Shown here piece by piece: positions 45,174-56,398 of a stretch of 64,000 bases of DNA. The stretch is from Halichondria panicea (taxonomy: Eukaryota > Porifera > Demospongiae > Suberitida > Halichondriidae). Where the stretch lies: assembly GCF_963675165.1 (NCBI RefSeq), contig NC_087377.1, positions 5,766,042 to 5,830,041 on the forward strand, read 5' to 3'. Position numbers and translations under genes: made by a program. How positions within the stretch are numbered: the first letter of the stretch is position 1; every line of letters starts with the position of its first letter. A model generated the notes under the pieces. It saw only the letters and a program-made list of their open reading frames with translations. It ran no database searches and was not told where the DNA came from.

Positions 45174-48100
45174 CTACTGAATAAGCTCACCAATACTGTT
45201 GGACTTTTCATTTTTCCTTGATATAGTCAGGTTCAACTTGTTTGCTATCTGTTTTTCATCAACTGAACGGGATTTCAGTGCAACCACCAATGCAGTTATG
45301 GATGGAGTGGGGTTGGTAGTATGGTATAGCCAGCACACCAACATTGTTAGGAAGCAAAAGTCTACCAACTTATGATCCGTCTCAATCACCTAGATATAAA
45401 GTTAATGCTCAATAACGTATTATGCATGCTAATAGCTATAACCTTCAGAGTAGGGTCGTTGATGCCCAACTGCATTCCAAGATTCCTCCAATTATTGCGA
45501 GCATCCCATAAGATACACACTAGCTCATAAAAACTGAGTGGAGGATTCCCGCCTGTGAAAAGTAAGAAGTAAATGCTACAGTAAATAATTATACCAACTT
45601 ACCTGGTCTCTTTAGGCTGAGTTGCTCATACTCTGGTTGTTCGGACATTTTAAAGCTATTAGGTAGAGATTGGTGTCGATGAACTGTTGAGTGTCTTACT
45701 GGAAATTGAAAAAATGCACTCGGCCTTCTGTATTCCTCAATTGGTGATGGTGGATATACTTGGTCATCATCAGCTAGATCATCTTCTGAAATAGTAGAAG
45801 GTGGCAATGAAGTGAATGCTTCTCGACGACCTGAACCAATACTGGACACAGCAATTGAATCTTGATTTGGCGATGGAGATATCAAAGGTTGTGGGATGAA
45901 TGGAAGTAAAATTGTTTTCTCTAAAAATTGTTTAAACTCTTCAGGTGACATCTTTGAAGGATCGCGGCCGTAGCCTGAGGGTGTTGATATGTCTGAATAA
46001 GTGGAATTAGAGGCTGACCGGGAGAAAGGTAAGAAATTTGGAGCTTGTGGTCCAAGTGATTGGGTTTCTTCGTGAGGGAGCTGATTTTTATCAAATGGTT
46101 TGAAAGGGACTTTAGCCAATTCCTGCACGAAATGTAGAATACAAATAACGGTGAAAATAGACTCGTCCACAAGTACCTAACAATCTAAAGCATAGCAGTG
46201 CGGATACACAGCCACTAGTAATCATGGTTTAAATGAAGTACACTATTAATACGCAATTATCACACCAAGCTGAATAGATATACATGCATGCAGATGACTG
46301 ACTAACCAATAAATTCTTTCCTGAAAAAACACTGATCTCATCAAGAATTGACCGGATAGATTCGTAGGTACCATTGTGTTTAGCTCGCCACTTTCTTAGA
46401 GCAAAATAAAGCGCATCACTTGTGACTATTATCCGAGTGTCTTGAATAAAGGCGGCCTTAATTTGATTCAAGACTTCAGGTTGGCGAGCCCACTTAGAAC
46501 TAAGAGCATACAAAAACTCATCGCATACACCTTGTTCGAGCGATGCAGAGTCAGCTTCATTAAAAAGAGCTTGGAGTAGACACTCACCAAGATCAGCATA
46601 CACCTCCACCTGAAGTAGCCTATTCAATCGTAGCGTGCTAGTCCCATTCACTACAACACAAGGTTCGCAACGTACAATGGACTCCGCTATGGATTGAAAA
46701 TCAATCAACTTCAATTCTGAATAAGATTTCATTGGATACTCGACTTCTAATGGATTTACAAGTGACTCAATAGTGCTTACCATGGGGCAAAGCTCTTTGA
46801 CAGCTTTACTGATATTGTTAATCAATTTCGATCGAAGGTGGTTGAATTCGAGAGTTACACCTTGCGTATGCATTTGTACGTTAATGGATTTTGAGTTATC
46901 TCCGAGATGAACAAGCACGGAAATGTCATTGCTAGTACACCACTGGATTCCTGTTTTCCATACTGCGCAAAAGTGCTGTATAGAGGGAACGGAGTCATCT
47001 ATTCTAAGAGCGAGCTTTTGAGACAAAGCTAGACGCAAGAGCAGCACTTGAAAGAGACGAATATCAAAAAATTTGTCGGACCTGCGGCAATAAATTATCC
47101 AGCCAAAATGGTGGGTGTATTGCTGTGTCTGCAAAGACTCGGGTGGAGCTTCTAATCTAATCAAACCGGGACAGAACAGGTAGACCTCCGTTTCTTGTCC
47201 ATTTTCAACTGTCTGTCGTTTTATCAGTTGAATAACTTCCTTATCTTCTATCGGAACTGCAAGCTCATGATGTGACAAAAAGCCAACAATCATATCAATG
47301 CTATACCCAGAAAAATGACGAACTAGCCTTGATTTTGGCACAATACCAGTACTTGAAGCAAGTTTACAATGTTCCTTGAAGTTTGGTGGAGCGAATATGC
47401 TACCATTGACATCTGCCGTTATTTTTGTTGGATCGATAATAATGAAACTTTTGCCAGGAGATTGTTTATTTTCAATGAAGAGTATGTGCCCTTTGTCACT
47501 TAATTGCAAGCAAATTTCAACGAGTCGAGGGAATTCAGTTGGTATGAAAGGAAGAATATTATTTTTTCCCTTCCTCTGATGAGGCTCTTGGTCCAGCGCA
47601 GCCTTAATGGATAAATGAAAGTGCTCCAAAGTGATCCAGATTTCGTTGCCAAGCTTATCTAAAAGATATACTAGAAACATATGCGAATTTAGGCTTACAG
47701 ATAGTTTGGATCGAATGTGGCTGCAAGCAATCCCAACAATCTTTCTCAACGATTTCATTTCTGTAGTATTTGGGTATCGACAATCCATAGCTACAAATCC
47801 AATGAAATCAAATTGCAGATATCTGTTCACTGCACGTTCAATTATTCTTTGTTTTCGATCTTTCGTTTCAGCTGGCACCTCATCGAGATGGCTAGCTATG
47901 ACAATTAATGGAGCTTTTCCTTCCATCCGTATGCACTGATTGGCAACAATACTAAGCCAATACTCCACCGAGTATAAAGTCTCTTTATCATCTTGCCTAT
48001 GGAGACCAACAACTAAAATGAAGACAGGGGGACAAGCAACAACAGACGACTTAATAACAGCAGCATGACTGCTATGATAAGCCTCCTGACCAGCAAAATC

Positions 48101-51100
48101 AAAGAACTGCACATACCCGTATATATCACTCTCAAAGACTTTGGGAACTATTCCTGCCGTTTGTTGACTAACTCCAGTCACTTCACCGGCTTTACGAAGC
48201 TTTTCAATTTGCATGGCGGCTATTAAAGTACTCTTTCCCTCACCACCATGACCAATAATGAACATCTTTACTGGATTCTCCAGAGGATTCTTGTTGGATA
48301 TCAGACCCATTGAGCGAGAATACTGATCATACACATCCGAGACATGGGCCCCGTGTTGCAAAAGTAATTGGATGACTTCCTTGTTTTTAGCTTTTGTTAG
48401 TGGAGTTTGTCCATATATGTTTGGTGCATTCGGATCGCAGGTTAGGTCAGTAAGCAAATAACAGACAATCTCGTAATGATTATTTTCACAGGCTGATACG
48501 AGGTCATCTGTGAAAAGTGTTTTAATTAACTTATGGTTATAATAATAGCACCTAGCTGACTGCATCATATAGTACACTAAATCACTTTTATACCTGGTCT
48601 CGGTACACAATTGTACTTTGTCACCATTTCTTTTGCCAGGTTAAGTTCTCCTTCTTCACAGCATAGACCAAACACATGGTCTTTGGATTCTGCATGTAGT
48701 TAAACGGTACGTGAATTAGAATTACCATGCACCAGTGGCGGATACAGAGGATCCCAGGTGCCATATGGAACCCTCCTTTTAGTCTAGCTATTATTAATAT
48801 GGCTTTACTACGTACGCTATATTTATCAATTTTGCAATGATTAAACTGCAAAGATGTTCAAAATCAATGGTTCGCCTAGGCTAGCTAGTCGACTACCGTG
48901 GATTATTTGCGCATGCGCTCTTGGGGTCAATAGCAGAGCTCTATACGCTTATATTTGAGAATGCGCCTATAATGCAGAGCCCGGATGTCTCTGTGATGAG
49001 AGCTGACTCGCAACTGGCTAGACAGTGAGCAAGCAAGGCAAGCAGGCAACCCTAACTGGATCTATTATGTTACTGTTCATTTTACAGTTCATTTACTTTA
49101 TATTATAATATTGACCAGGAACTTGGAATAAAAGGACCTCATCTATATGTCTCACATATCTCAGCAAGATCAGACAAGGTAACAACATGCCTAGAGAATC
49201 CTTCCAGATGGATACCAGCTATATAGCTACCATGCACTGTACAAGCTAACTAGCTCATACATAAACAATGGATCAATTCTAAAATTTCACTAACAACCTT
49301 TGCATAATTGGAAAAGCGCTTTAATTCGAGTATGTCTAAGTAGTAAAAGCCTGCAGTTGAGCATGCGCTTAAACGTTTATAGTCGAGTAAGCGCTAATAA
49401 TCCAGTATTCGTAGCAGCTCTATGCAAGTCTAAGATGGGACTTCCCCTGGCTGAGAACGGGATTTTCCCTAGTCTTACTGCACACCATGTGACCGGAACT
49501 CACCAAAATTTCACTACCTGCTCTGCACGCTCGTTCGTTTGTAACACCCCTAGCCTCGTTCCCAGGCCAATCCGTCTCCAATTGAACGCTAGGTCGACTC
49601 CTAGGCCTGGTATTGATTGTATCTGGGTGTGGTTGGAATTCGCTCAAACGAGCGAATTCCTAAGCGATTAAGGATTTCGATGGAGCAATAGCTTTAATAT
49701 GCCCTGTCTTGTACGAAGCAAGAAGGCCTTACTCTCTTGAAGGAACAGGCCCAGGCCCTCAAGCTCCTGTCTGAGGGAAGGGATGTGTTTGTGTGGTTCC
49801 CAACAGGGTATGGCAAGTCTCTCTGCTATCAGTTGCTACCAGTTTTGATGGACTACAAGTGTGCATGGTAGGACCAGCGCTCCCCTTGTCTATCGAAATC
49901 CAGAACTGAAGTATCCATAGTCGAGTCACAGGTAGCTACCTAGCTAGCTTGCTAACATAAACACTTTAGCTTTTTAGGAATTCACTCGTTTGAGTGAATT
50001 CCAACCACGCCCAGATACCTAGCGTTCAATTGGAGACGGATCGGCCTGGGAACGAGGCTATAACACCCCTTTCTTTTTTCTGGATCTACCACTGACCACT
50101 CACTGACCACTCTAGGATATTATTTAAGATCATTATCCAATACAAAAGCGGAGCCATAGTTATAGAGAGCACATTGCAACGTTGTTAATATTAAATGTAA
50201 AGACCAGTTTACTACTGCATGATATCAGGTGACTCAACAAAACCACAACAATTTATTAGAGACATTATAATGCATTTCATGAACTTACTGCTTGGGACAC
50301 AATGATACTCATCCATTAATTGTTTCACAAAACCAATCTCTCCTTTGGAGCAACACAGGTTAAGAATATCGTCACAGTCTTTTTCTGCAGATGTCATGTG
50401 TGCATGTGAATAATTATTTCTAAGCTAGCTGTTCTTATCACACTGATTAGGTTACATATTCATTGACAGGTGTTCCTGTTGTTTGTTCTGCAAATCACAC
50501 CATTTTGGTCAGTTACAATTTTAATCATGTAGTATATACCACACTACAATTACAGTATGCAAGACACATTTTTTTTATACTTGTGACATCAGGTCAGAAA
50601 ACTAAACTAATGAAGACAATAATTATTAACTGACAACACATAAAACCTCTCCGGAAGTTCAGTCACTCATGCACACATAATACAAGTTGTTTATGACTTC
50701 CCTGTAACTCTATACCTTTGGGATCAGTAACACAACCTCTTTGGAAGTCACCAATAATGCGTTCACCAGCATAACCATTCCACCGTAATCATTCCATCAT
50801 TCACAGAGTACACATGCAGTCATGATATTTACATTTCCCTGAATATGCAATATATATATGTACTACTGTAACTTTTGGGGTAGTAATAACACAACCTTTA
50901 CATGTATAGAACATATCTTTATAGAAGCCACCACCAATGCAGAAACCACCAGTCTGTCCCTTAATAAGACATGTACAGAGGTTTCAGGTAGGCTGAGGGA
51001 ATGCTTCAGAGTGCAAAGTTACTCATGCATAAGTATACATACAGCACAGTACAGCAGTAATTTAATTACTGCATGAGTAACTTCATACTCTACATGTACC

Positions 51101-52477
51101 TGAAACCCTCTGTATACAGTGCTACATACACATACATGTATACATTTCTGTACATTATAGTTTACCTTTGGGGTCAGTTTGGAATTCAGAGATAAGATAC
51201 TTCATGATAACGTCCAACTGTTCCTTCTCCAGTGCAACTTGAATCAGAGTGACTTCAAAGCTGAATCCTGCATAATGAGAGTAGATCAGTAGCTATATAC
51301 CGTATTACTAGTACTAGAATATTTTGTGGGTGAAAAACCTTCGCTGCGAATGAGCCAAGTCAGCAGAAAATTTGACCCTTTGCGATCTAACTATTGCGTT
51401 CTGGCAAGGATCGTGTGTAATAATTTAGGTTTTGCGGATTTTATTGTTGCGAATTAATCAACCATCGCAAAGTTCGCAAATGTTTGATGCTCGCAAAACA
51501 TTCTAGGCAAAAACTTTAAGCATACATAGTTCTAAATCTGCATTAACCGTATACCGTATTACTAGAATGTTTGCGATGTACATTTTGCAATAATTATTCG
51601 CAACAATAAATCGCAAAACCTGAAATACACACGATCCTCGCCAGAACGTAATAGTTAGATCGCAAAAGGTCAAATTTTTCTGCCGATTTGGCTCATTCGC
51701 AAATGTTTTTCACCTGCAAAATATTCTAGTAATACGGTATAGCCAATACAAACTATGGTTGTCGAGAGAGTACTGCGCTCCGCCAACAAGTCGACGTGGC
51801 CGCCTTGCAACTGTAACGGTTGTTGCGAGGCAGGTATGCAATGCGTGCAGTAGCCAAAAACGAGCTCTCTCACTGTCTTGTTGATGAAGAAAAAGAAAAA
51901 GAGCATGTATAGCAGTTACTGCGATTTGCATGCCCTTCTATGAGCGAGTTATTTAGTGGGTGTTTTTTCCAGCTAAACATTTTGCAGGGCGCAAGCTCCC
52001 GGTCTGCCTCCTTCCTGTAAAATTTCTAGTTTACGCCTCCTGCCTATCTGTCACCATATAAATACACTGAGCTCACATGCACTTACCATGAAAAGCGTCC
52101 ATACTTGACTTGAATGCTTCAATACAATCAGTGTAACCATAAAGGCATGCATAGTGAAAAGGAGTGTATTTTTTCCGATCGAGAGCCAAAACATTGGTCT
52201 TCTTGTCTGCAAGAAGCGCTGCCACAACTTTAGGGCGATCGTTGGCACATGCAACATGCAACGAATTCCACAATCCGTAGTCACTTGATGCTGGTATATA
52301 GTTAGGATCAGCACCATCCTCAAGGAGAGCACTCACAGCAGCCAGATCACCATCAGCAGAAGCAAGATATAGATTCTCACTGGTACTGAAAGTCGAACAT
52401 AATTATAAATGTCAGCAAGGCATGGATTGATAGCAGACCAACCTGTTTATAGTTTTTGATGCAACATTGGAATCCAT
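45174..52477 (-). CDS. Ankyrin-Roc-COR-Death domain protein (9 exons, complete)
   Basis: Minus-strand exons 52477-52443, 52385-52087, 51267-51166, 50384-50289, 48689-48594, 48507-46307, 46122-45603, 45552-45443 and 45389-45174 all join in phase, giving 1224 aa. Ankyrin-type repeats fill residues about 1-280 (ADGDLAAVSALLEDGADPNY, YTPFHYACLYGYTDCIEAF, IYGQTPLTKAKNKEVIQLLL). A Roc GTPase domain follows, with P-loop GHGGEGKST (about 295-303), DFAGQE (about 347-351) and ASHLDE (about 414-419), then a COR-like region to about 900. Exon 7 encodes a proline/serine-rich linker. Residues about 1120-1205 form a Death domain (LSFYELVCILWDARNNWRNL, LGINDP, LVDFCFLTMLVCWLYH, ALKSRSVDEKQIANKLN). The layout resembles DAPK1 without its kinase, suggesting a GTP-switched adaptor for Death-domain partners. 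The G-motifs look intact. Introns host the elements at 49551 and 51298. Confidence 0.88.
49551..50060. mobile_element. 510-bp long-TIR element with 9-bp target duplication
   Basis: The left arm (49551 to about 49663) starts TAGCCTCGTTCCCAGGCCAA. The right arm (about 49974 to 50060) is its inverted copy, lacking about 27 bp present in the left. TAACACCCC flanks both sides (49542-49550 and 50061-50069). A 9-bp duplication and long TIRs fit Mutator-like elements, though no Mutator transposase is present. Each arm ends inside in a small palindrome (GGAATTCGCTCAAACGAGCG / GGAATTCACTCGTTTGAGTG). The centre holds a RecQ-like helicase fragment. Located in the fourth intron of the Death-domain gene. 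Confidence 0.85.
49698..49868 (+). pseudogene. RecQ-like helicase N-terminal fragment inside the TIR element
   Basis: The plus-strand frame bounded by stops encodes about 56 residues: LLKEQAQALKLLSEGRDVFV, WFPTGYGKSLCYQLLPVLMD, YKCAW, stop. The Q motif-like start and Walker A (PTGYGKS) are typical of RecQ helicases. The remaining helicase motifs are missing, so no enzyme is made. It is either captured cargo or the relic of a larger element with a helicase gene. Confidence 0.75.
51298..51739. mobile_element. 442-bp palindromic MITE, ends TACCGTATTACTAG
   Basis: The arms are about 170 bp each and inverted: the left one reads TACCGTATTACTAG, TTTTGTGGGTGAAAAACCTT and GCGAATGAGCC, and the right one repeats this on the other strand. 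A further TACCGTATTACTAGAATGTT at about 51552 suggests one element nested in another. In the second intron of the Death-domain gene. Confidence 0.75.
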
Positions 52478-52792
52478 GGCTCATATCCTTGCACCAAACG
52501 CCCAGCTTTAGCAGTACAGCACATGAAATGGTCAAACATTCTTTCACTTTCTGGGCCCAGGGGGGCCGGGGGGGGGGGGCGGGCCGGGGCAGTGTGTCCT
52601 CTATCAGTGCATACTGCCACATTTTCAAGAAAAGGGAGGGGCTGCTCCTCAGTCCGACCAGCACGTGTGCTGGGACTCACACGTGGCAATGAGCTCTTGA
52701 GACTGCGTACTGCACTGGTCGCTCTATCTCTGGTTGGTCGTACGTACATTAGCTCCAGTCTACATAGTCATACCTCGCCAGAGTCTGCAAAG
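52478..52792. promoter_or_regulatory. Shared divergent promoter region, with G-rich tract
   Basis: Only 315 bp separate the proposed start codons of the Ank-Roc-COR-Death gene (minus, 52477) and the TAF1A-like gene (plus, 52793). The interval is far more GC-rich than its surroundings and holds a run of G tracts at about 52559-52590 on the plus strand, capable in principle of forming a quadruplex. No TATA box is evident. Regulation from a common core is an inference from the geometry. Confidence 0.55.
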
Positions 52793-53952
52793 ATGATGAA
52801 TGAATACATTGGTCTTCATGATCCAGGTAAAAATGTTCAGTGTATAAATCTATCATATTAAATTATTCAGGTTTTCCAATGGTATTATGCAGACTCGTTA
52901 AAAAAGTACAGACACTTTGGTCCTGTGTCAGGGACTATTTCTCTCCTGTTAAGAGTGTTGAAGGAGCAACTCCTGAATCATCACTATGCAGATGCCCTGA
53001 AGAGCTTGGAGGGGTTGTTAGTTCGCTGTGACAACGTACCCGACATGGCGAGAAGGGTAAGTGCTGTATAGCATTTTGAAGTTTATAGCTCAGCTACTTA
53101 TTATGCAAGAGCTTGACAAGCACGACCAGGGTGTCTTGCAGGACAGGGCTGCATCGAGGGGGGTAATTCGCCCCTAGGATCTGTCGGATTCATTTGTACT
53201 GCTATAATTCTGATGACTTTGCCTCTACTACATTTTTAATTTGCAACACTCAGCATACACCATACAACTAGTACATGAATGCAAATTTTAGGGGGGATAT
53301 CCCCCTCCCCTGTATGACACCCTGACGACCTCAGCTAGGGGATTTAACTATACTAAAAAAGCACTAGCAGAGTTCCGGGAAAACCACCCTTTTTTGTCTT
53401 TGGTCCAGTAGTGCGTTTTGTAATGTGTATTATTTTACAGACTCTAGTGCAATCAATAGTCATTGTTTACATCATAACTGTGTGATTTATTGTACGTTTT
53501 ATTATTATTTTTATCCAGCTCTGTTTGGAGGTGGTGCTACATGATGCTGGTTTGTATGGAGATACTCTCGTGCTATTCAAGCGCTTCTTTTTAAAACGAC
53601 TGAAATACGTAAGTGAGCATGTATCGATTCTAAATCACCATACAATAATTATACTTAAACTAGCGTGCTGATTATAAAAGGGCGTGCACATACATGTACG
53701 TGTACTTTCCATTGGCGGAGTATTGTTTTGTACTATAATAATTATTATAAGTACCCGTATTATTGATGTCACAGAGAGAAGAAACACTGCTGGACTTGTG
53801 TATCTACATTGCACAATCTGGCAATGTGCAGGAGGCATACGAAACACTGCAAAGGTACGTGCAATTATTCTACTCCGACTTTAATTACACGCTCAATAAT
53901 TATTATGCCTCGGTGCGCATGCGCAAGCAAGGTATACGGTAGTATGGTTATG

Positions 53953-53991
<39 letters not shown>

Positions 53992-56090
53992 GTAGACTGC
54001 TACAGCTGCTCAAGGATCAATAAAGAGTTTCTATAGGCTTCTAGTCATGTTTTCTTGGATTTAAATTCGTGGATTTGCGAAATAATGCTTTGTTCTCGAG
54101 TTATGCCTAGTTTTGCTTATTTGGAATGCCTTTTCGGAAGAGCACGTAGCCAAACTTGTTTACCGAGTGTTGCTACTCTACTTAGTACTTAGCTCTGCAC
54201 TAGAATGCTAGCTATTGGTAGCTGCAAGAGTGAGAAGAGAGCTGCAAGGCTCTGCTGATGGAAACCATTAATTTTAGACTTGAACTTTTGGCATCGATAG
54301 TTTTTAACAACAATCATGGTCGATCATTACCCACCCTTTTTTATGTTATGTAGCTTTAGCATCTCCACCGAGGCATCAGCACCTGCGGTGCTTTCATTAA
54401 TAACAGTATTCCCATACTCTTGTTAATTGCTTGACCGATGTTGTGTTCACTGTGTACAACAGAACAGTGTAGAGTGGGGGACGTAATAATATTATTATAT
54501 AGTCTTTCCTAGGGGTAGCTTAAGTACTAAAAGAGAATATTTGTGTATGAAATATTTAAAGTCCTTCTATTTGACCACACTATGAAGCAGCTGCATGGTT
54601 TAAAGACGGTAGCTGATCAAAGTTTTTGTTTTTGTTGATTAACACTAATTCGTGCGTATCTAACACACAGTCAGATATCGGCTGAGCCGTACAATTCCAA
54701 CCCCCTCCTAAGAGGCTACTCTGGAGTGTTCCAGTACCTACTGTGGGAGAAAGAGGTGGCATCTGAGAAACAATTGAGAAGCAAGAAGGAAGGTACGTTT
54801 TTCAGTTCACATTTACCTTATACGTATACATGATGCTAACAATAAGTTTCACTCGCTGATTTGGCATATTATGTCCCAAAAGTAGATTTCTTTCTCAAAA
54901 TCTACTGCATTTACACACAGTGCAAGCTGCATATAATCCCAGTGCATTATGCCATATATGGTACATGTAGTGATGCAACATGCCATCCATATACAGAGCA
55001 CTGGATTGCTTTGATCTGCCCACTCACTGGGCAACAAGTAAATACAGTAACGACGACAGACGTCCACTAACAGTTTCAGGGCTCCCACCACTTAGTCCCT
55101 TACATTCATAATTATTTACACCCTTATTTACAATCTCCATTGTGCTGGCTATTGGTGCATGTCTGCAATTGATGTGTGCCACACATCACATTTCTGTAAT
55201 GTAATATTGCTACCTAAAAACAAAATTATTCCCTGTGGGGCACCTCTGCAACAACAATTTTTGGCCTAAAAATTATTGTAGTGCCTGCATGTTATTCTGC
55301 GTGCAGAAGCTGCCAGCTCTGAATGTTCCGGTAGCAGTGATGAAGAGAGTACACCGCCAAGTGAAAGTTTACTGATCCGAGCATTCTCCAGGCAAGCATT
55401 AGCACATTTTGACACACTTTGGAGCATGAGCTTCTCCCAGCAAGACAACATGGACTACTTTATAGAGGTGCATCACAAGGTTCGTGAGTGCTATCAAGTG
55501 TGTGCATATAATTATTATTTACATATTATAATATTGTACATGTATGTATATACCGTTATAAACACCAGAGCGTTATAAACACCAGAGCGTTTATTTCGTA
55601 GCTGAGATTCCGGGGCTCGGAGTTTAAGCGAGACCAAAGTTTCATCTGTGTTTAGTTGAGACCACTGTGATTGCATGCAGACATTCATCTACTGAGGGAG
55701 AAATTGTTATACCGTATAATTATCGGGTTTCGAATGCGATGTTGCTTCGATTGTAAATTGTCACATACAGTAGCCCTCATATAAAAGTTTCCGTTCCGTA
55801 CCGTTCAATTTGCGTACAACGGTTCGCGTAGAAACGGAATGAAAACGTAGTCTAGCTCATTAAAATTTAATACGGTACGGAAATACCCGTTTTAATTCTG
55901 AAATGACGTTCGCACGTGTAGCTGTATGATTCGCTCCGTAGCTAGCTAGCTGGCTAGTGTTCCAAGAAATCAAGCTGGTGAACTGTTCTACTAAACAAAG
56001 AATCCTCATCCTTCACACACAGCTACGGAGCAAGTACAGAATCCCTAAGAAGCAAGGTCAGGCCGAGCTAGATCTAGTTAGAATAATTAC
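52793..56090 (+). CDS. TAF1A: TAF1A-like RNA polymerase I initiation factor subunit (3' end uncertain)
   Basis: Plus-strand exons 52793-52826, 52893-53056, 53519-53608, 53775-53854, 54671-54792, 55307-55483 and from 55958 onward join in phase. The protein starts MMNEYIGLHDP and continues ISLLLRVLKEQLLNHHYADA, MARRLCLEVVLHDAGLYGDT, LDLCIYIAQSGNVQEAYETL, YSGVFQYLLWEKEVA, and a serine-rich insert. Helical repeats with L..A......A.E.L spacing and the GY.G..QYL.W segment fit TAF1A, a subunit of the SL1/TIF-IB complex that brings RNA polymerase I to rDNA. Identity rests on recalled family pattern, and a TPR-like protein of other function is the alternative. The seventh exon stays open to 56313, but similarity to coding sequence fades after about 56085; further exons may be lost or unrecognised before the hAT element at 56399. 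Confidence 0.6.
53904..54397 (+). mobile_element. Second full copy of the ATGCCTCGG interspersed element
   Basis: It begins TATGCCTCGGTGCGCATGCG, contains a (CTGT)n run at about 53957-53990, and ends CACCGAGGCATCAGCACCTG then CGGTGCTTTCATTAA. It is closely similar to 35566-36098 throughout, implying fairly recent dispersal. In the fourth intron of the TAF1A-like gene. Confidence 0.75.
55555..55588. repeat. Exact 17-bp tandem duplication
   Basis: GTTATAAACACCAGAGC occurs twice head to tail in the sixth intron of the TAF1A-like gene. The identity runs a few bases beyond each end. Confidence 0.95.
55603..55735. repeat. Dispersed repeat of about 130 bp, second copy at 63190
   Basis: TTCCGGGGCTCGGAGTTTAA, GCGAGACCAAAGTTT, GAGACCACTGTGATTGCATG and TACTGAGGGAGAAATTGTTA then TACCGTATAATTATCGGGT recur at 63198-63327 with small indels. 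No known family was recognised; it could be part of an LTR or a SINE-like element. Confidence 0.75.
55767..55930. repeat. Left end of a TACAGTAGCCCTCATATAAAAG element
   Basis: TACAGTAGCCCTCATATAAA then AGTTTCCGTTCCGTACCGTT marks one end of a Tc1/mariner-like MITE (TA plus CAGT tip). Its inverted counterpart is at about 59100-59237. The two may be ends of one interrupted element or two separate copies. Confidence 0.55.
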
Positions 56091-56398
56091 TGACATTCAC
56101 TGTATAATTTATAATAGTATTATCCTATATAATAATAATTATATGTCAGTCTATAATAGTACCTGGGAACGCATAACATGCAAGCTCATGCTGAAGAAAT
56201 ATAGTTATGTATTTACACAAGCACACATTCACAGCAATTGTTTGGGGGGGGGGAGGGGTGATGCGCGGAATCGAGGTTTCCCTAAATGTCACTGTTACAT
56301 TTGGTGGGGGTGAGGGGTAGCGATTGTTTGGGTAAGGGGGAGGTGGATAGTATGTTATTTTTTTGTCAGGATCGAAGGTTCCCCTGGGGGGGCAATAT

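Noticed and set aside
48508-48610. Apparent N-terminal extension (MCTETRYKSDL...) of the large Roc-COR frame
   Set aside because: It reads through an intron; the acceptor TTTTCACAG at 48508 and matching phase place the exon start at 48507.
52447-52749. 100-codon minus-strand frame over the G-rich stretch upstream of the Death-domain gene
   Set aside because: Proline/arginine-rich composition is what GC-rich DNA gives in any frame, and the phase-consistent first exon (52477-52443) uses a different frame.
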